From an uncultured Bacteroidales bacterium (GTDB lineage: Bacteria; Bacteroidota; Bacteroidia; Bacteroidales; CAIXZF01): DNA of 64,000 nt. Positions 42,916 to 52,382 of the stretch are shown here, one piece after another (within the stretch, counting starts at the first letter, position 1; every line of letters begins with the position of its first letter). Both the position numbers and the translations under genes were made by a program. The DNA lies in the NCBI GenBank assembly GCA_903923925.1, contig CAIXZF010000051.1, positions 47,091 to 111,090 on the forward strand, read 5' to 3'. The notes beneath the pieces were generated by a model that was not told where the DNA came from, did no database searches, and was given only the letters and a program-made list of their open reading frames with translations.

Positions 42916-44862
42916 TTATTTCTTTTTTAATATTTGCTCCAGTGCTGCTGAAAAATCTGGTAAAATACTTACTCCCAGTCGTTTTGCTGTTTCAACATCA
43001 GCAGCAGCTTTGGTATAATCTTTCAGATTGTAATATGAAAATGCTCTGTCCTGGTAGAAGGAACCATAGTCAGGTGCGAGCGCAATGGCTTTGTTAAACG
43101 ATTCAATTGCTTCCAGTTGTTTTCCTTGCTCCTGCAAGATACGACCAATTTCATCGTAAACACCATCATGTTCAGGTTTAAATTTCAAATATTCCCTGAA
43201 GGATAAAATAGATTCATCGTATTTCTTCATTGCTTTCAGGGTGATGGCTTTGTTAAGCCAGGAATTATCGAGATCTGGCTTCAGACGCAGTGCTTCATCG
43301 AACATCAGTAAGGCCTCTTCATACCGGCCTGCACGGGTATATATTGCACCCAGGTTAGCACGTACTTCACCATTCCTGGGATTTAAACCCAGTACTTTTT
43401 CATAATCTTTAGAAGCCAGGCTATCCTTACCCTGATTAAAATAAATATTTCCCCTGTTTATATAAGCCATATACTTCTCAGGATAAAGCCGTATTGCACG
43501 GTTGTAATCTTCCAGAGCCAGGTCTATCTGATCGTGCTGCTTGTACCACAATCCACGGTTTACAAGCGCAAACTGAACTGGTTCATGCTGAATCACATTA
43601 TCCATTACCGTGAACGAATTCTTCCAGGTGCCGGCATAATTATTTGCAGAAATGCCCAGTATCAACAAGTAAACAAGTATAACTCCAATCACCGGATTCA
43701 GGTATTTTCTCCTCTTTTCATAAATCCACCAGACTCCATATCCCAGCATAAAACCATATGCAAGGGAAGAAACATAAATATAGCGGTCGGCAGTTATCGT
43801 TTCACGCACCGAAACCACCGCAAGTAATAAGGCAAACAAAATATTACTCATGAAAAATCCAAGTGCAAAAAACTGAATTCTCTGCTTGCGAATGAGAAAA
43901 TAAATCAGTCCTCCGGCAACGAACAGAAAGGATAACAGATTAAAATAAAATATCGGACCTATGTCGGAAGCAGGCCTGATTGCATAATTCAGATACAGAC
44001 CCGTTGGTGCGATCATCGAAAACAAATAATGAGTAAGTGCCTGTGCGCTATAGGTAATCTTATCAGCTAAGCTAAACGGAGTTGATTCAATACCGGTCCT
44101 GTCGGCTGCTGTTGATGATAGTGCTACATAGGCAAATACAAGTGAAATCAAAACGAAGGGTATTTTTTCAAGAATCACTTTTGCGCTTAAAAGCTTCCTT
44201 TCTGAAAAATAGTCAATAAGAATTAGAGTAGCAGGCAATGCTACTGCCTGTTCCTTTGAGAAACAGGAAAGCAGATAGGCTCCCAGCGACAGCAATAAAA
44301 GGTAAATTTTTCCATTTCTGCAGTACTTGAGGTAGGAAATTACAGAAAGAAAGAAAAACATGGCATATAGTCCAATTTTGAAAGAAGCAGCAGCCCATGC
44401 AATAGTTTCAACATTCATGGCATGCATGCCGAATATGGCAGCAGCAATCAGTGCCGGGTAAAACTTGCCGAGCAGAAGATATACCAGCCAAAATGCCAGA
44501 AGCGTATTTGCCAGGTGAATTAATAAAGCTGCCAGGTTATATAAAAATGGTTTGTCGCCCGAGATCCGGTAAATTATTCCACAAGCCGCAGTTGCCAGTG
44601 GAGAATACTGTTCTTCATAAGATTTACTGAAAGCCTCTGCCATCGTTTTTGGGTTGAAATTCTTAACATATGGATTGTCAAGAATATACAGTCCATCGTC
44701 ATAATTAATGAATTCCTTTTTCAACACCGGACTATAGGCAAGACTCACTGCCAGGAGCAAGCCAGCCAACCATGGAATCCATGATACAAAACTGCTTTTC
44801 CCCTGCGTGGAATTCGTTTTCTTACTAATCGGCCCTCCCTTTTGTTTTCCTTCTTTCTTCAT
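42916..44862 (-). CDS. TMTC-like membrane protein: GT-C-type transmembrane part plus TPR repeats
   Basis: The 648-residue protein has about ten membrane segments in its first 400 residues and a first extracytoplasmic loop with FINYDDGLYILDNPYVKNFN. This acidic loop motif is shared with O-mannosyltransferase-like TPR proteins. From about residue 420 there are roughly six tetratricopeptide repeats (FALVNRGLWYKQHDQIDLALEDY, AYINRGNIYFNQGKDSLASKDY, VRANLGAIYTRAGRYEEALLMF, and others). It lies between a polyprenyl-phosphate glycosyltransferase and purN on the same strand. The GT2 neighbour would provide a lipid-linked sugar donor, and this protein may be the transferase that uses it; that link is inference. 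Confidence 0.75.
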   Translation of the reverse strand: MKKEGKQKGGPISKKTNSTQGKSSFVSWIPWLAGLLLAVSLAYSPVLKKEFINYDDGLYILDNPYVKNFNPKTMAEAFSKSYEEQYSPLATAACGIIYRISGDKPFLYNLAALLIHLANTLLAFWLVYLLLGKFYPALIAAAIFGMHAMNVETIAWAAASFKIGLYAMFFFLSVISYLKYCRNGKIYLLLLSLGAYLLSCFSKEQAVALPATLILIDYFSERKLLSAKVILEKIPFVLISLVFAYVALSSTAADRTGIESTPFSLADKITYSAQALTHYLFSMIAPTGLYLNYAIRPASDIGPIFYFNLLSFLFVAGGLIYFLIRKQRIQFFALGFFMSNILFALLLAVVSVRETITADRYIYVSSLAYGFMLGYGVWWIYEKRRKYLNPVIGVILVYLLILGISANNYAGTWKNSFTVMDNVIQHEPVQFALVNRGLWYKQHDQIDLALEDYNRAIRLYPEKYMAYINRGNIYFNQGKDSLASKDYEKVLGLNPRNGEVRANLGAIYTRAGRYEEALLMFDEALRLKPDLDNSWLNKAITLKAMKKYDESILSFREYLKFKPEHDGVYDEIGRILQEQGKQLEAIESFNKAIALAPDYGSFYQDRAFSYYNLKDYTKAAADVETAKRLGVSILPDFSAALEQILKKK

Positions 44863-44914
44863 ATCAATTTAAATTTACGTCAGTACATTTCCACTCCAGC
44901 AAAACAGCATCCTT

Positions 44915-45841
44915 TCATACCTTTTCTCTCACAAAATAAAGCGGCCTCGACTTCGCCTGAACAAAAATCCTGGCAATATATTCACCGATAATACCTATGC
45001 TTAACAATTGAGCACCACCAAGTACCAGCACCACCAGAAGCAAAGATGTCCAGCCAGGAATAGTAGCTTTTGTAAAGTGCTGGTAAATTGCATAAACCGA
45101 ATAAATCAGCCCGGTTATAATAGCTAAAACGCCAAGGTAAAACGAAATTCTCAAAGGTTTTGGAGAAAATGATGTTATTGCATCCAATGCAAAGCGCATC
45201 ATTTTCCGGAAGGTATATTTACTTGTTCCTGAAAATCTGGCCGGAGCATTGTAAAAGATCGCTGTCTGCCTGAATCCCATCCAGCTGATAAGACCGCGGG
45301 TAAAGCGGTCGCTTTCGGGTAAACGGATAAATGCATCCACAACCATGCGGTTCATCAGGCGGAAATCGGCAGCACCCGGAACTATTTTCACATCAGACAA
45401 GCGTCGCATCAGCCGGTAGAACATTGCGGAGGTGATGTTTTTGATAAAGCCTGCTCCTACGGTATCTCTTCTGATTGTATTGACGATATCAAAGCCTTTT
45501 GAATATTCCTCCAGCAGATCATTGATAATTGCTGGTGGATGCTGAAGATCGCAATCCATGGTAATTACGAGCTCACCTTCCGAGAGCTCGAGTCCGGCCA
45601 TTAGAGCAATCTGATGTCCGAAATTACGAGATAACGAAATCCCTCTCACTTGTGGATCCCTGGAAGCCATTTCCTTCACAATTTGGAAAGAGCTGTCGGT
45701 ACTTCCATCGTCTACAAAAATAATTTCACAGGATTTGCTCAACTTCAGAAGTACTATTTTTAATTCTTCATAGAGTTTCTGCAAATTACCTTCTTCATTA
45801 AAGAGCGGAATTACAATACTAATTTCTTTAGTCAAAGTCAT
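44915..45841 (-). CDS. GT2 family polyprenyl-phosphate glycosyltransferase (DPM1/GtrB-like)
   Basis: The 308-residue protein has a GT-A domain with IVIPLFNEEGNLQKLYEEL at the N-terminus, IIFVDDGSTDSSF (nucleotide binding) and ITMDCDLQHPPAI (DxD-type metal site). Two C-terminal membrane helices follow (FYLGVLAIITGLIYSVYAIY and WTSLLLVVLVLGGAQLLSIGIIGEYIARIF). This is the layout of enzymes that move a sugar from a nucleotide sugar to undecaprenyl phosphate at the inner face of the membrane. It starts the GT2/TPR/purN unit; the next gene follows after 52 bp. The sugar is not predictable. Confidence 0.88.
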   Translation of the reverse strand: MTLTKEISIVIPLFNEEGNLQKLYEELKIVLLKLSKSCEIIFVDDGSTDSSFQIVKEMASRDPQVRGISLSRNFGHQIALMAGLELSEGELVITMDCDLQHPPAIINDLLEEYSKGFDIVNTIRRDTVGAGFIKNITSAMFYRLMRRLSDVKIVPGAADFRLMNRMVVDAFIRLPESDRFTRGLISWMGFRQTAIFYNAPARFSGTSKYTFRKMMRFALDAITSFSPKPLRISFYLGVLAIITGLIYSVYAIYQHFTKATIPGWTSLLLVVLVLGGAQLLSIGIIGEYIARIFVQAKSRPLYFVREKV

Positions 45842-46013
45842 AATTTATCCATTAAAATCAAGCCTTCAGACAATACTGTTGCGAAGGTTACCGAATAAAA
45901 TGCAATAATAATCTAAAATTAATACAAATTTTATCAACCTATTCGCAGAATTATTAATTGGCTGGAATAGCATGAGTTAAGAAAATAAAATTTAATATTT
46001 TTTAACTTTTTTT

Positions 46014-46042
46014 TTGCATGTATCCGATTATTATTATTTTTG
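46014..46042 (+). promoter_or_regulatory. Bacteroidota-type promoter for acpP-fabF-rnc
   Basis: TTG at 46014-46016, 18 bp, then TATTTTTG at 46035-46042 matches TTG-N-TAnnTTTG, 26 bp before the ATG at 46069. It lies in the 227-bp divergent space to the GT2 gene. The early start in the ORF track (46018) is inside the promoter and is rejected. Confidence 0.75.
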
Positions 46043-46068
46043 CACCCCCAAACCTAAAACAATTTAAC

Positions 46069-46305
46069 ATGTCAGACATTGCAACAAGAGTTAAAGCTAT
46101 CATAGTTGATAAGCTTGGTGTAGACGAAAGCGAAGTAACCACTGAAGCCAGTTTCACCAATGATCTGGGTGCTGATTCACTCGACACTGTTGAGCTGATT
46201 ATGGAATTCGAAAAGGAATTCAATATTGCTATTCCTGATGACCAGGCAGAAAAAATCAGTACTGTTGGAGATGCAATCTCCTATATCGAAAACAATACAA
46301 AGTAA
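46069..46305 (+). CDS. acpP: Acyl carrier protein
   Basis: The 78-residue protein from ATG 46069 ([20 protein letters not shown]) carries the phosphopantetheine site in [18 protein letters not shown], with the modified Ser in DSL. It is acidic and of the usual length. It is followed after 22 bp by fabF and then rnc, the common acpP-fabF-rnc arrangement. The ORF track adds 17 N-terminal residues that overlap the promoter. Confidence 0.97.
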   Translation: MSDIATRVKAIIVDKLGVDESEVTTEASFTNDLGADSLDTVELIMEFEKEFNIAIPDDQAEKISTVGDAISYIENNTK

Positions 46306-46327
46306 GTAAAACTTTACCTTCTCCTTA

Positions 46328-47581
46328 ATGCAGTTAAAGCGCGTTGTAGTTACCGGGCTTGGCGCTGTAACGCCATTGGGTAATAATGTTGCCGATTATT
46401 GGCACGGATTGATCAATGGAGTTAGTGGTGCCTCCCCGATAACGAGGTTTGACGCCTCAAAGTTTAAGACACAGTTCGCCTGTGACGTCAAAAATTTTGA
46501 TCCCTTGCAGCATCTCGACCGCAAGGAGCTTCGTAAATTTGATCCATATGCTGTTTACGGTATGGTAGCTTCGCATGAAGCTATACTGGACTCAGGTTTG
46601 GATCTCGATCGTATCGACAAAACCAGGGCCGGAGTAATCTGGGCATCTGGAATTGGCGGTCTTTTGACATTCCAGGAAGAAATAATGGAATTCGGTCGTG
46701 GCGACGGAACCCCCAGGTTCAGCCCTTTCTTTATCCCTAAAATGATTGCAGATATAGCCTCAGGCCATATCTCAATTCGTTACGGCTTTATGGGACCGAA
46801 TTTTGCAACTGTTTCTGCCTGTGCTTCTTCGGCTAACGCCTTAGTAGATGCATTAAATTATATCCGGCTTGGCAAAGCAGATATTTTTATCAGTGGAGGC
46901 TCTGAAGCAGCGCTCACCATGTCGGGTATCGGAGGTTTTAATGCATTGCATGCCCTTTCTACCAGAAATAGTGACCCAACTACTGCTTCCCGCCCCTTCG
47001 ATAAAGACCGCGATGGTTTCGTACTCGGCGAAGGCTCAGGTTCACTGATCTTCGAAGAACTCGAACATGCCCTGGCCAGAGGAGCAAAGATTTACGCTGA
47101 AGTTGCCGGAGGCGGACTTTCTGCTGATGCTTACCATATGACTGCACCACATCCTGAAGGACTTGGCGCAATCAATGCAATGCGCGAAGCAATGAAGGAT
47201 GCCGGTATGGTGCTTGAAGATATTGATCATATCAATACCCACGGTACTTCAACACCACTTGGCGATATTGCCGAAACTAAGGCTATCGTTTCTGTTTTCG
47301 GAGATCTTGCATACAAGATTAATATCAATTCAACCAAATCCATGACAGGTCACCTGCTTGGTGCTGCCGGAGCTATTGAATCTATCGCCTGCATACTTGC
47401 AGTTAAGAACGATATCGTTCCTCCTACCATCAACCACTTTACGGATGATCCTGAAATCGACAGCAAACTCAACCTTACTTTTAATACTGCCCAGAAACGC
47501 ACAGTGAATACCGCGCTTACCAATACCTTTGGTTTCGGAGGACACAATGTGAGTGTTATATTTAAAAAATACGTGGATTAA
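46328..47581 (+). CDS. fabF: Beta-ketoacyl-ACP synthase II
   Basis: The 417-residue condensing enzyme of fatty-acid elongation starts MQLKRVVVTGLGAVTPLGNNV. It has the active-site Cys in VSACASSANALVDAL, the two catalytic His residues in INTHGTSTPLGD and KSMTGHLLGAAGAIES, and the C-terminal NTFGFGGHNVSVIF. It follows acpP by 22 bp and overlaps the 5' end of rnc. Confidence 0.97.
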   Translation: MQLKRVVVTGLGAVTPLGNNVADYWHGLINGVSGASPITRFDASKFKTQFACDVKNFDPLQHLDRKELRKFDPYAVYGMVASHEAILDSGLDLDRIDKTRAGVIWASGIGGLLTFQEEIMEFGRGDGTPRFSPFFIPKMIADIASGHISIRYGFMGPNFATVSACASSANALVDALNYIRLGKADIFISGGSEAALTMSGIGGFNALHALSTRNSDPTTASRPFDKDRDGFVLGEGSGSLIFEELEHALARGAKIYAEVAGGGLSADAYHMTAPHPEGLGAINAMREAMKDAGMVLEDIDHINTHGTSTPLGDIAETKAIVSVFGDLAYKININSTKSMTGHLLGAAGAIESIACILAVKNDIVPPTINHFTDDPEIDSKLNLTFNTAQKRTVNTALTNTFGFGGHNVSVIFKKYVD

Positions 47582-48335
47582 ACTATTGACTATTAGCCTT
47601 CTCCGGCCTTTTTCAAAAAAAACGAAAGACAAAGCTCTTGCCGCGTCAATTCGGAATATTTTCGGTTTTAAACCCGGCAATATTTTTCTTTATAAGTTAG
47701 CATTCCGGCACAAATCTGCCGCTGTTGATCTCAATAATTCAGTCAAAGTTAGTAATGAACGCCTTGAATATTTGGGCGATGCCATTCTTAGTGCTATTGT
47801 TGCCGACTTCCTGTTCAAACTCTTCCCGCTCAAAGACGAAGGCTTTCTCACCGAAATGAGATCCAAAATGGTAAGCCGTGTACAACTCAATAAACTCGCC
47901 CAAAAACTCGGATTGGAACGCTTCATAGAATCCCAGCAGGAAAACTTTGGCACTAACCGCTCCATGATGGGCGATGCATTCGAAGCCTTTATTGGTGCAT
48001 TATATATTGACAAGGGTTATAAATTCACCCAGAAAGTACTGTTAAACAATATAATTGCCCACCATTACAATATCGAAGAAATACAAACTACAGAGGTAAA
48101 TTACAAGAGCCGCCTTCTCGAATGGGCACAGAGGGAAAAGAAAACTCTCGAATTTGTAGTAATCACGGAAACAGGAAACAGCCACAACAAACAATACCTC
48201 GTGGAAGTTGTAATCGATGGCCAGCCTATCTGCCGTGCCACCAATTTCTCTATCAAAAGCGCCGAACAACTTGCCGCAGAAAAGGCCTACGATATTTCGG
48301 CAAATAAACCGCTGCCTACTGAATCGCAGGCGTAA
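47553..48335 (+). CDS. rnc: Ribonuclease III
   Basis: The roughly 250-260-residue protein has the RNase III signature NERLEYLGDAILSAIVADFL, the second metal-binding region MGDAFEAFIGALYIDKGY, and a C-terminal double-stranded RNA binding domain (YKSRLLEWAQREKK ... SAEQLAAEKAYD). It processes rRNA precursors and structured transcripts. No ATG exists near the start. The choices are GTG 47553, overlapping fabF by 29 bp, or TTG 47586, just after the fabF stop. Either leaves the catalytic domain complete. Confidence 0.95.
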   Translation: MLYLKNTWIKLLTISLLRPFSKKTKDKALAASIRNIFGFKPGNIFLYKLAFRHKSAAVDLNNSVKVSNERLEYLGDAILSAIVADFLFKLFPLKDEGFLTEMRSKMVSRVQLNKLAQKLGLERFIESQQENFGTNRSMMGDAFEAFIGALYIDKGYKFTQKVLLNNIIAHHYNIEEIQTTEVNYKSRLLEWAQREKKTLEFVVITETGNSHNKQYLVEVVIDGQPICRATNFSIKSAEQLAAEKAYDISANKPLPTESQA

Positions 48336-48386
48336 TCAGAAGAATAATTCCAGGGTTATGTGAAGGGGGACTTACTCAGGGATGGT

Positions 48387-48590
48387 TTAATATTTATCAT
48401 TGGCAGCATTAGTTTGAGATTTTGCAAATTCTATGGCACGGTGTAGCTTGTCGGCAAACCACTCCTTGCTGGGTAGTTCAGTAAGATATTGTGCTACTTT
48501 TATTTTTTTTCATCAAGCATCAGCAATACTATATGTTCGGTATTTCCTTCACTACAAAGCAATAGGCCCATGGGTTTTGGTTTTGACGTA
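48387..48590 (-). pseudogene. C-terminal remnant of a DUF1016/YhcG-like PDDEXK nuclease
   Basis: On the minus strand the sequence reads PMGLLLCSEGNTEHIVLLMLDEKK then a stop; shifting by one base at an A-run continues as IKVAQYLTELPSKEWFADKLHRAIEFAK to TAA 48387. The combination 'xxGLxLCxExxxE.I.LL.LD' followed by 'VAxYLTELPxKExxxxKLHxAI' is characteristic of the C-terminus of the YhcG/DUF1016 nuclease family. One base is missing in the homopolymer, and the rest of the gene is absent, so this is a truncated, frameshifted relic. The remaining parts of the 48336-48673 gap show nothing else that I can support. Confidence 0.65.
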
Positions 48591-48673
48591 ACGCAAACCG
48601 GAGGCAAAGGGCAAAACCTATCTTTTGAAATATTCATCAATGTTTTCTTTTATGAGCACATTTCAAATTCATA

Positions 48674-51600
48674 CTATTTCAACAGCAAAACACTTCCCTT
48701 GTATTTCTTGATGTTTTCGTTAACAGGTTTTAGCTTAATGAAATAAACATAAACTCCGGTTTCGCAGATCTTACCGCTGTTATTTTGGGCACCATTCCAT
48801 GGCATGGAAGGGTCGGTAGTTTGATAAACAAGGGCGCCCCAGCGGTTAAATATCGACATTTCATATTTATTATCTGTTCCCCAGTTTATTCCGAAAGGCC
48901 CGAAATAATCATTCACTCCATCGTCGTTAGGGGTAAAGCTGTTTGGAATATAGAATGTAAAGAAATCGTGGATGTTTACAATATTGTAAATTGTATCGGA
49001 ACAGCCCATCTCATTGAGTGCTATAAGCTGCACAATGTAGGTTCCGGTGTCGGAATAAACATGATTTGGCGAAAGTGCAGTATCCGTTCCACCGTCGCCG
49101 AAATCCCATTGATAGGATGTGGCATACAATGAAGTATTATCGAAGAAAACTTCCGGATTAATGATGGTGGTATTATCAGGATTTGCAACAAAACCAGCTG
49201 TAGGGATCTTCCATACTTTTACGTAAGCCGGATATTCAATTTCGTTTTCACAACCGGCCCCGGTAACTACCTTCACACTTACTGTATAACTTCCTGTATT
49301 GTAATACGTATGCAAGGGATTCTCCATAAGAGAACTGTCCCCATCACCAAATTTCCAGATAATATCCTGTGGTGGCGGATCAATGGTGCTGGTAAAATCA
49401 ACTGCCAGTGGCTGGCAGCCCTGCAATGGAATGCCATAAAACTGAATATCTGGTATTTTATTGAAAATCAGATTGATGGAATCGATACTTAAACAACCGT
49501 ATTGATTGGTAACCTTTACCCAGTAATTACCCGTACTTGTGGCCGGATAAGACTGCATAGAGTTTCCATTCTGCCATTGGTAAGAATTAAAGGTAAATCC
49601 CGGACTGATCCATAAGGTATCAAATCCACAAAGTGCAGTGTCGCTTCCAAGATAGGGCTGTGGCATTGGGTTTACAACCACAATTAAGGAGTCGGAGGAG
49701 GAGCAGTTGTGCGATGTAACTGTAAGATAATAATATTGGGCATTCGCAGGCTGTACGTTTATGTTCTGAGTGTTTGCTCCTGTACTCCAGTGATACTCCA
49801 ATCCGCCGGAACCATGCAGGTTCAGATTCTGTCCGTTACAAATACTGGTATCGGGACCGGCATAAGCCAGCGGAATCTGATTTACGTTAATGGTAACCGT
49901 GTCCTTTCCGGTACAGGCATTTGTAGTAACGGAAACTATATACGTTGTTGTATCTCCCGGTATAACATTGAATGCAGCGAGAGTGGAGCCGTTATTCCAA
50001 TGGTAGCTGCCTCCATTGAAGGCCTGTAAATAAATAGTATCGCCATTGCAGATGGTTGTATCCGGCATTAAGCCGGGGTCGGGTATTGGTTTTACAAGTA
50101 CCTGAAAAAGTGTGTCGTAATTACAGCCGTAGTCATCCGTTATTTGAACATTATAGGTATAATTGCCCGGCAAAGTGGGCTTAATTAAGGCCGTAGAATC
50201 TGTTTCCGATGTAATAAACGGACCAGTCCAGGTGGCATGATCCATAAATACATTATATCCCCAGTTTGTAGGTAAAAGTGTTGGATCAAGGTTCAGCTGC
50301 CACCAGAATACCCAACCATTGTCGGCACCCCAGTAGTCGCAGACCTGAAGGTTCCAGGTTCCGTTAAGCGGACAGCCAATTAAACTGTTGAACGACTGAC
50401 CAGGTTTGAAAACACCGCTATCCAGCATAGTATATGGAAGTCCCGGTACCAGGGCACCCATTCCGGAACCTGCGTAAACATTCATTGAATCCCAGGTTGG
50501 TGTCATCGACCAGCAATAGGTCCATCCGTAGCCTGCAGGATTCTGAACCGGATTTGTGATGCAGGAAGGAGGTGAGGAACAGTCGCAGGAAGGATCATTA
50601 TCTCCGCTTGGTCCCATACAAGGCTCTCCCAGGTATGCACCTCCCGATTGAATGTATTTTTTTACGTTGGAATATTGTCCGTTCGGACAGATAATTCTCA
50701 TGTTCAAATCGCCAATGAATGAATGTTCCATATTCACACAAACCGAAGCAATATCGGAGGCATTAGATACCGCCTGCCCGGGGTTAAAACAATTGAATGT
50801 GACATATGTATTATAGCACATACCTCCAATGGCACCTCCATCGGGAATAAATGTTGCGCTGTCGTACCTTAAGCTCGACGACTGATGATGCGAAATCGGA
50901 TCAATCAAAACTGTGGAATTATCGTTGTACCCCACTTTAAACTGCAAACTGTCGCCCAGGCAAATTGAAGGTGGTACTGTTACCTGGCTTATCGGGTTTC
51001 CTGCAACACGCACTCTGAGACCCAGTGCATTCATTGAGAAACAACCACGCTGATCAACAATTTTCAGGGTAACATCATACCCTCTTACGGAGTCGTAAAC
51101 ATGTTTAACGAGCAACCCGGAATCAACAGTATTATCACCGAAATTCCAGTAAAAACGGCTTGCCGGATCCTCCTGATGATATGCAAAATCGTTTTGCGGA
51201 TAAACGCCAAGAGCCGATAAAGTTATTGTATCACCATGGCAATTATTGATATACATGGAATCCAGAGGAGGGCTAAGGTTTATGGTATCAAGAGCTGCAA
51301 CGATTTTCTGACAAGGTTCAATACAGGAAATTTGTGCATTCCATCCTGCTCCGTGGAGGGTGCCATTTGATTTGAAAGAAAAGGTAAGGCATCCTGTCAT
51401 ATTCAAAATAGTAGCCCAAACAGGTGTCAGGGAAAGGCCGTTGTTGTTGTTAAATTTTCCGATGAGCGGATCCTGATCTGTCATCCCATCATACACATAA
51501 AGCGTATCGGAAGTATGCACATCAAAATTGGCAAAATAAACCTTTGTATAAGTGCTAACAGGGTTGTTAGAACAGATTATCAGCTGGTTTAATTCATTTG

Positions 51601-51742
51601 GCCCATAATTATTATTTCCTCCCGCATCAACAAAAGTGCCCTGACAGGTAAACACAAAAACCGAATCGGCGATATTATACACCTGCCCGAACGATATTAG
51701 TGAAAGGAATGTAAACAACAATGAAAAAAGTAGTTTTTTCAA
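48674..51742 (-). CDS. Secreted CUB / P-domain / PKD protein with CHU_C (T9SS type B) C-terminus
   Basis: The 1022-residue surface protein has a signal peptide (LLFSLLFTFLSLISFGQ). A CUB-like domain occupies about 25-145 (SDTLYVYDGMTDQDPLIGKF). A PKD unit (FYWNFGDNT) and a proprotein-convertase P-like domain with MEHSFIGDLNMRIICPNGQ and GTWNLQVCDYWGADNGWVFWW follow. Ig-like 'LxxxYxWSTGANTQNINV' units and two more PKD domains (IWKFGDGDSS, YQWDFGDGG) come next. The end is a gliding-motility-associated domain IPNSFTPNDDGVNDYF ... YKGSVLLLK. In Bacteroidota this end marks type B T9SS cargo. The start must be TTG 51742: an in-frame stop lies six codons upstream and no ATG is available. It has no catalytic motif and is likely an adhesin or matrix protein. 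Confidence 0.85.
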   Translation of the reverse strand: MKKLLFSLLFTFLSLISFGQVYNIADSVFVFTCQGTFVDAGGNNNYGPNELNQLIICSNNPVSTYTKVYFANFDVHTSDTLYVYDGMTDQDPLIGKFNNNNGLSLTPVWATILNMTGCLTFSFKSNGTLHGAGWNAQISCIEPCQKIVAALDTINLSPPLDSMYINNCHGDTITLSALGVYPQNDFAYHQEDPASRFYWNFGDNTVDSGLLVKHVYDSVRGYDVTLKIVDQRGCFSMNALGLRVRVAGNPISQVTVPPSICLGDSLQFKVGYNDNSTVLIDPISHHQSSSLRYDSATFIPDGGAIGGMCYNTYVTFNCFNPGQAVSNASDIASVCVNMEHSFIGDLNMRIICPNGQYSNVKKYIQSGGAYLGEPCMGPSGDNDPSCDCSSPPSCITNPVQNPAGYGWTYCWSMTPTWDSMNVYAGSGMGALVPGLPYTMLDSGVFKPGQSFNSLIGCPLNGTWNLQVCDYWGADNGWVFWWQLNLDPTLLPTNWGYNVFMDHATWTGPFITSETDSTALIKPTLPGNYTYNVQITDDYGCNYDTLFQVLVKPIPDPGLMPDTTICNGDTIYLQAFNGGSYHWNNGSTLAAFNVIPGDTTTYIVSVTTNACTGKDTVTINVNQIPLAYAGPDTSICNGQNLNLHGSGGLEYHWSTGANTQNINVQPANAQYYYLTVTSHNCSSSDSLIVVVNPMPQPYLGSDTALCGFDTLWISPGFTFNSYQWQNGNSMQSYPATSTGNYWVKVTNQYGCLSIDSINLIFNKIPDIQFYGIPLQGCQPLAVDFTSTIDPPPQDIIWKFGDGDSSLMENPLHTYYNTGSYTVSVKVVTGAGCENEIEYPAYVKVWKIPTAGFVANPDNTTIINPEVFFDNTSLYATSYQWDFGDGGTDTALSPNHVYSDTGTYIVQLIALNEMGCSDTIYNIVNIHDFFTFYIPNSFTPNDDGVNDYFGPFGINWGTDNKYEMSIFNRWGALVYQTTDPSMPWNGAQNNSGKICETGVYVYFIKLKPVNENIKKYKGSVLLLK

Positions 51743-51799
51743 AATATCTGAGTTTTTTTATGATTCGCCTTTACCGGCACCTTCAGAATAGATTCTTAC

Positions 51800-51807
51800 C
51801 AAAGTTA
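51800..51807 (-). promoter_or_regulatory. Putative -7 element (TAACTTTG) for the CUB/PKD gene
   Basis: On the minus strand TAACTTTG (51807-51800) matches TAnnTTTG, about 58 bp before the TTG start codon at 51742. No convincing -33 TTG is visible. Confidence 0.4.
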
Positions 51808-51911
51808 CAATGAATATTTAATATTTAAAAATGCCTATATAAAAAACAAATTCTTCCAAATTCCTGCCAGTATTTTTTCGTTAATTTTACATTTCCTTAG
51901 AAGGACTTCCT

Positions 51912-52370
51912 ATGGCTAAGAAATTACAACTTCGGTCTGAACCAGAATCTGAATACCAGCTTATAGGAATAGTTTGTATGTTGAAGGATTACAGGCTGAC
52001 TTACCACCTGAACAAGCATCTTTTTCTCGATCTTGTAAAAAAAGATGACCTGAATGCCGAAGCCATAAATCCCGGAAAAGCTGTTAATTTCTCCTTTTAT
52101 TATTTTGAAGAAACAGGAAACCGCATTAAATTTTACCTGATTGGGAATAAAAATGAAAATGGAATGCTGCTTTCAGAATTCCGGCAGGCAGATTACTTCC
52201 TGCTTATTAACGGGCTTTTCCCGAGTGAATCAATGGACAAATATTTGAAGACAATCCGTGATTTACCTTCGGTGATGACAGCCTACAAAATCGATGTTAA
52301 TAAATATAAAAAGCTCGATACCTTTTTCTCAGATATCGAGCTTCATACCATCCCTGCAAAGAAGGAATAA
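51912..52370 (+). CDS. IPExxxVDY family protein
   Basis: The 152-residue cytoplasmic protein has no signal or membrane segment. The segment MLLSEFRQADYFLLINGLFP corresponds to the motif that names the family (Ile-Pro-Glu-xxx-Val-Asp-Tyr), here in the variant LSEFRQADY. It is preceded by NFSFYYFEETGNRIKFYLIGNK. The family is confined to Bacteroidota and has no known function. ATG 51912 is chosen because it is the first start after an AT-rich leader. The neighbours are a surface protein gene on the other strand and a convergent alcohol dehydrogenase gene. Confidence 0.7.
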   Translation: MAKKLQLRSEPESEYQLIGIVCMLKDYRLTYHLNKHLFLDLVKKDDLNAEAINPGKAVNFSFYYFEETGNRIKFYLIGNKNENGMLLSEFRQADYFLLINGLFPSESMDKYLKTIRDLPSVMTAYKIDVNKYKKLDTFFSDIELHTIPAKKE

Positions 52371-52382
52371 GACTTTTTGAAT

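Noticed and set aside
46018-46068. 17 extra N-terminal residues of acyl carrier protein
   Set aside because: They lie within the promoter and do not match the family; MSDIATRVK at 46069 is the normal start.
48489-48746. 85-residue plus-strand ORF after rnc
   Set aside because: The opposite strand reads as the C-terminus of a DUF1016-like nuclease, which explains the open frame.
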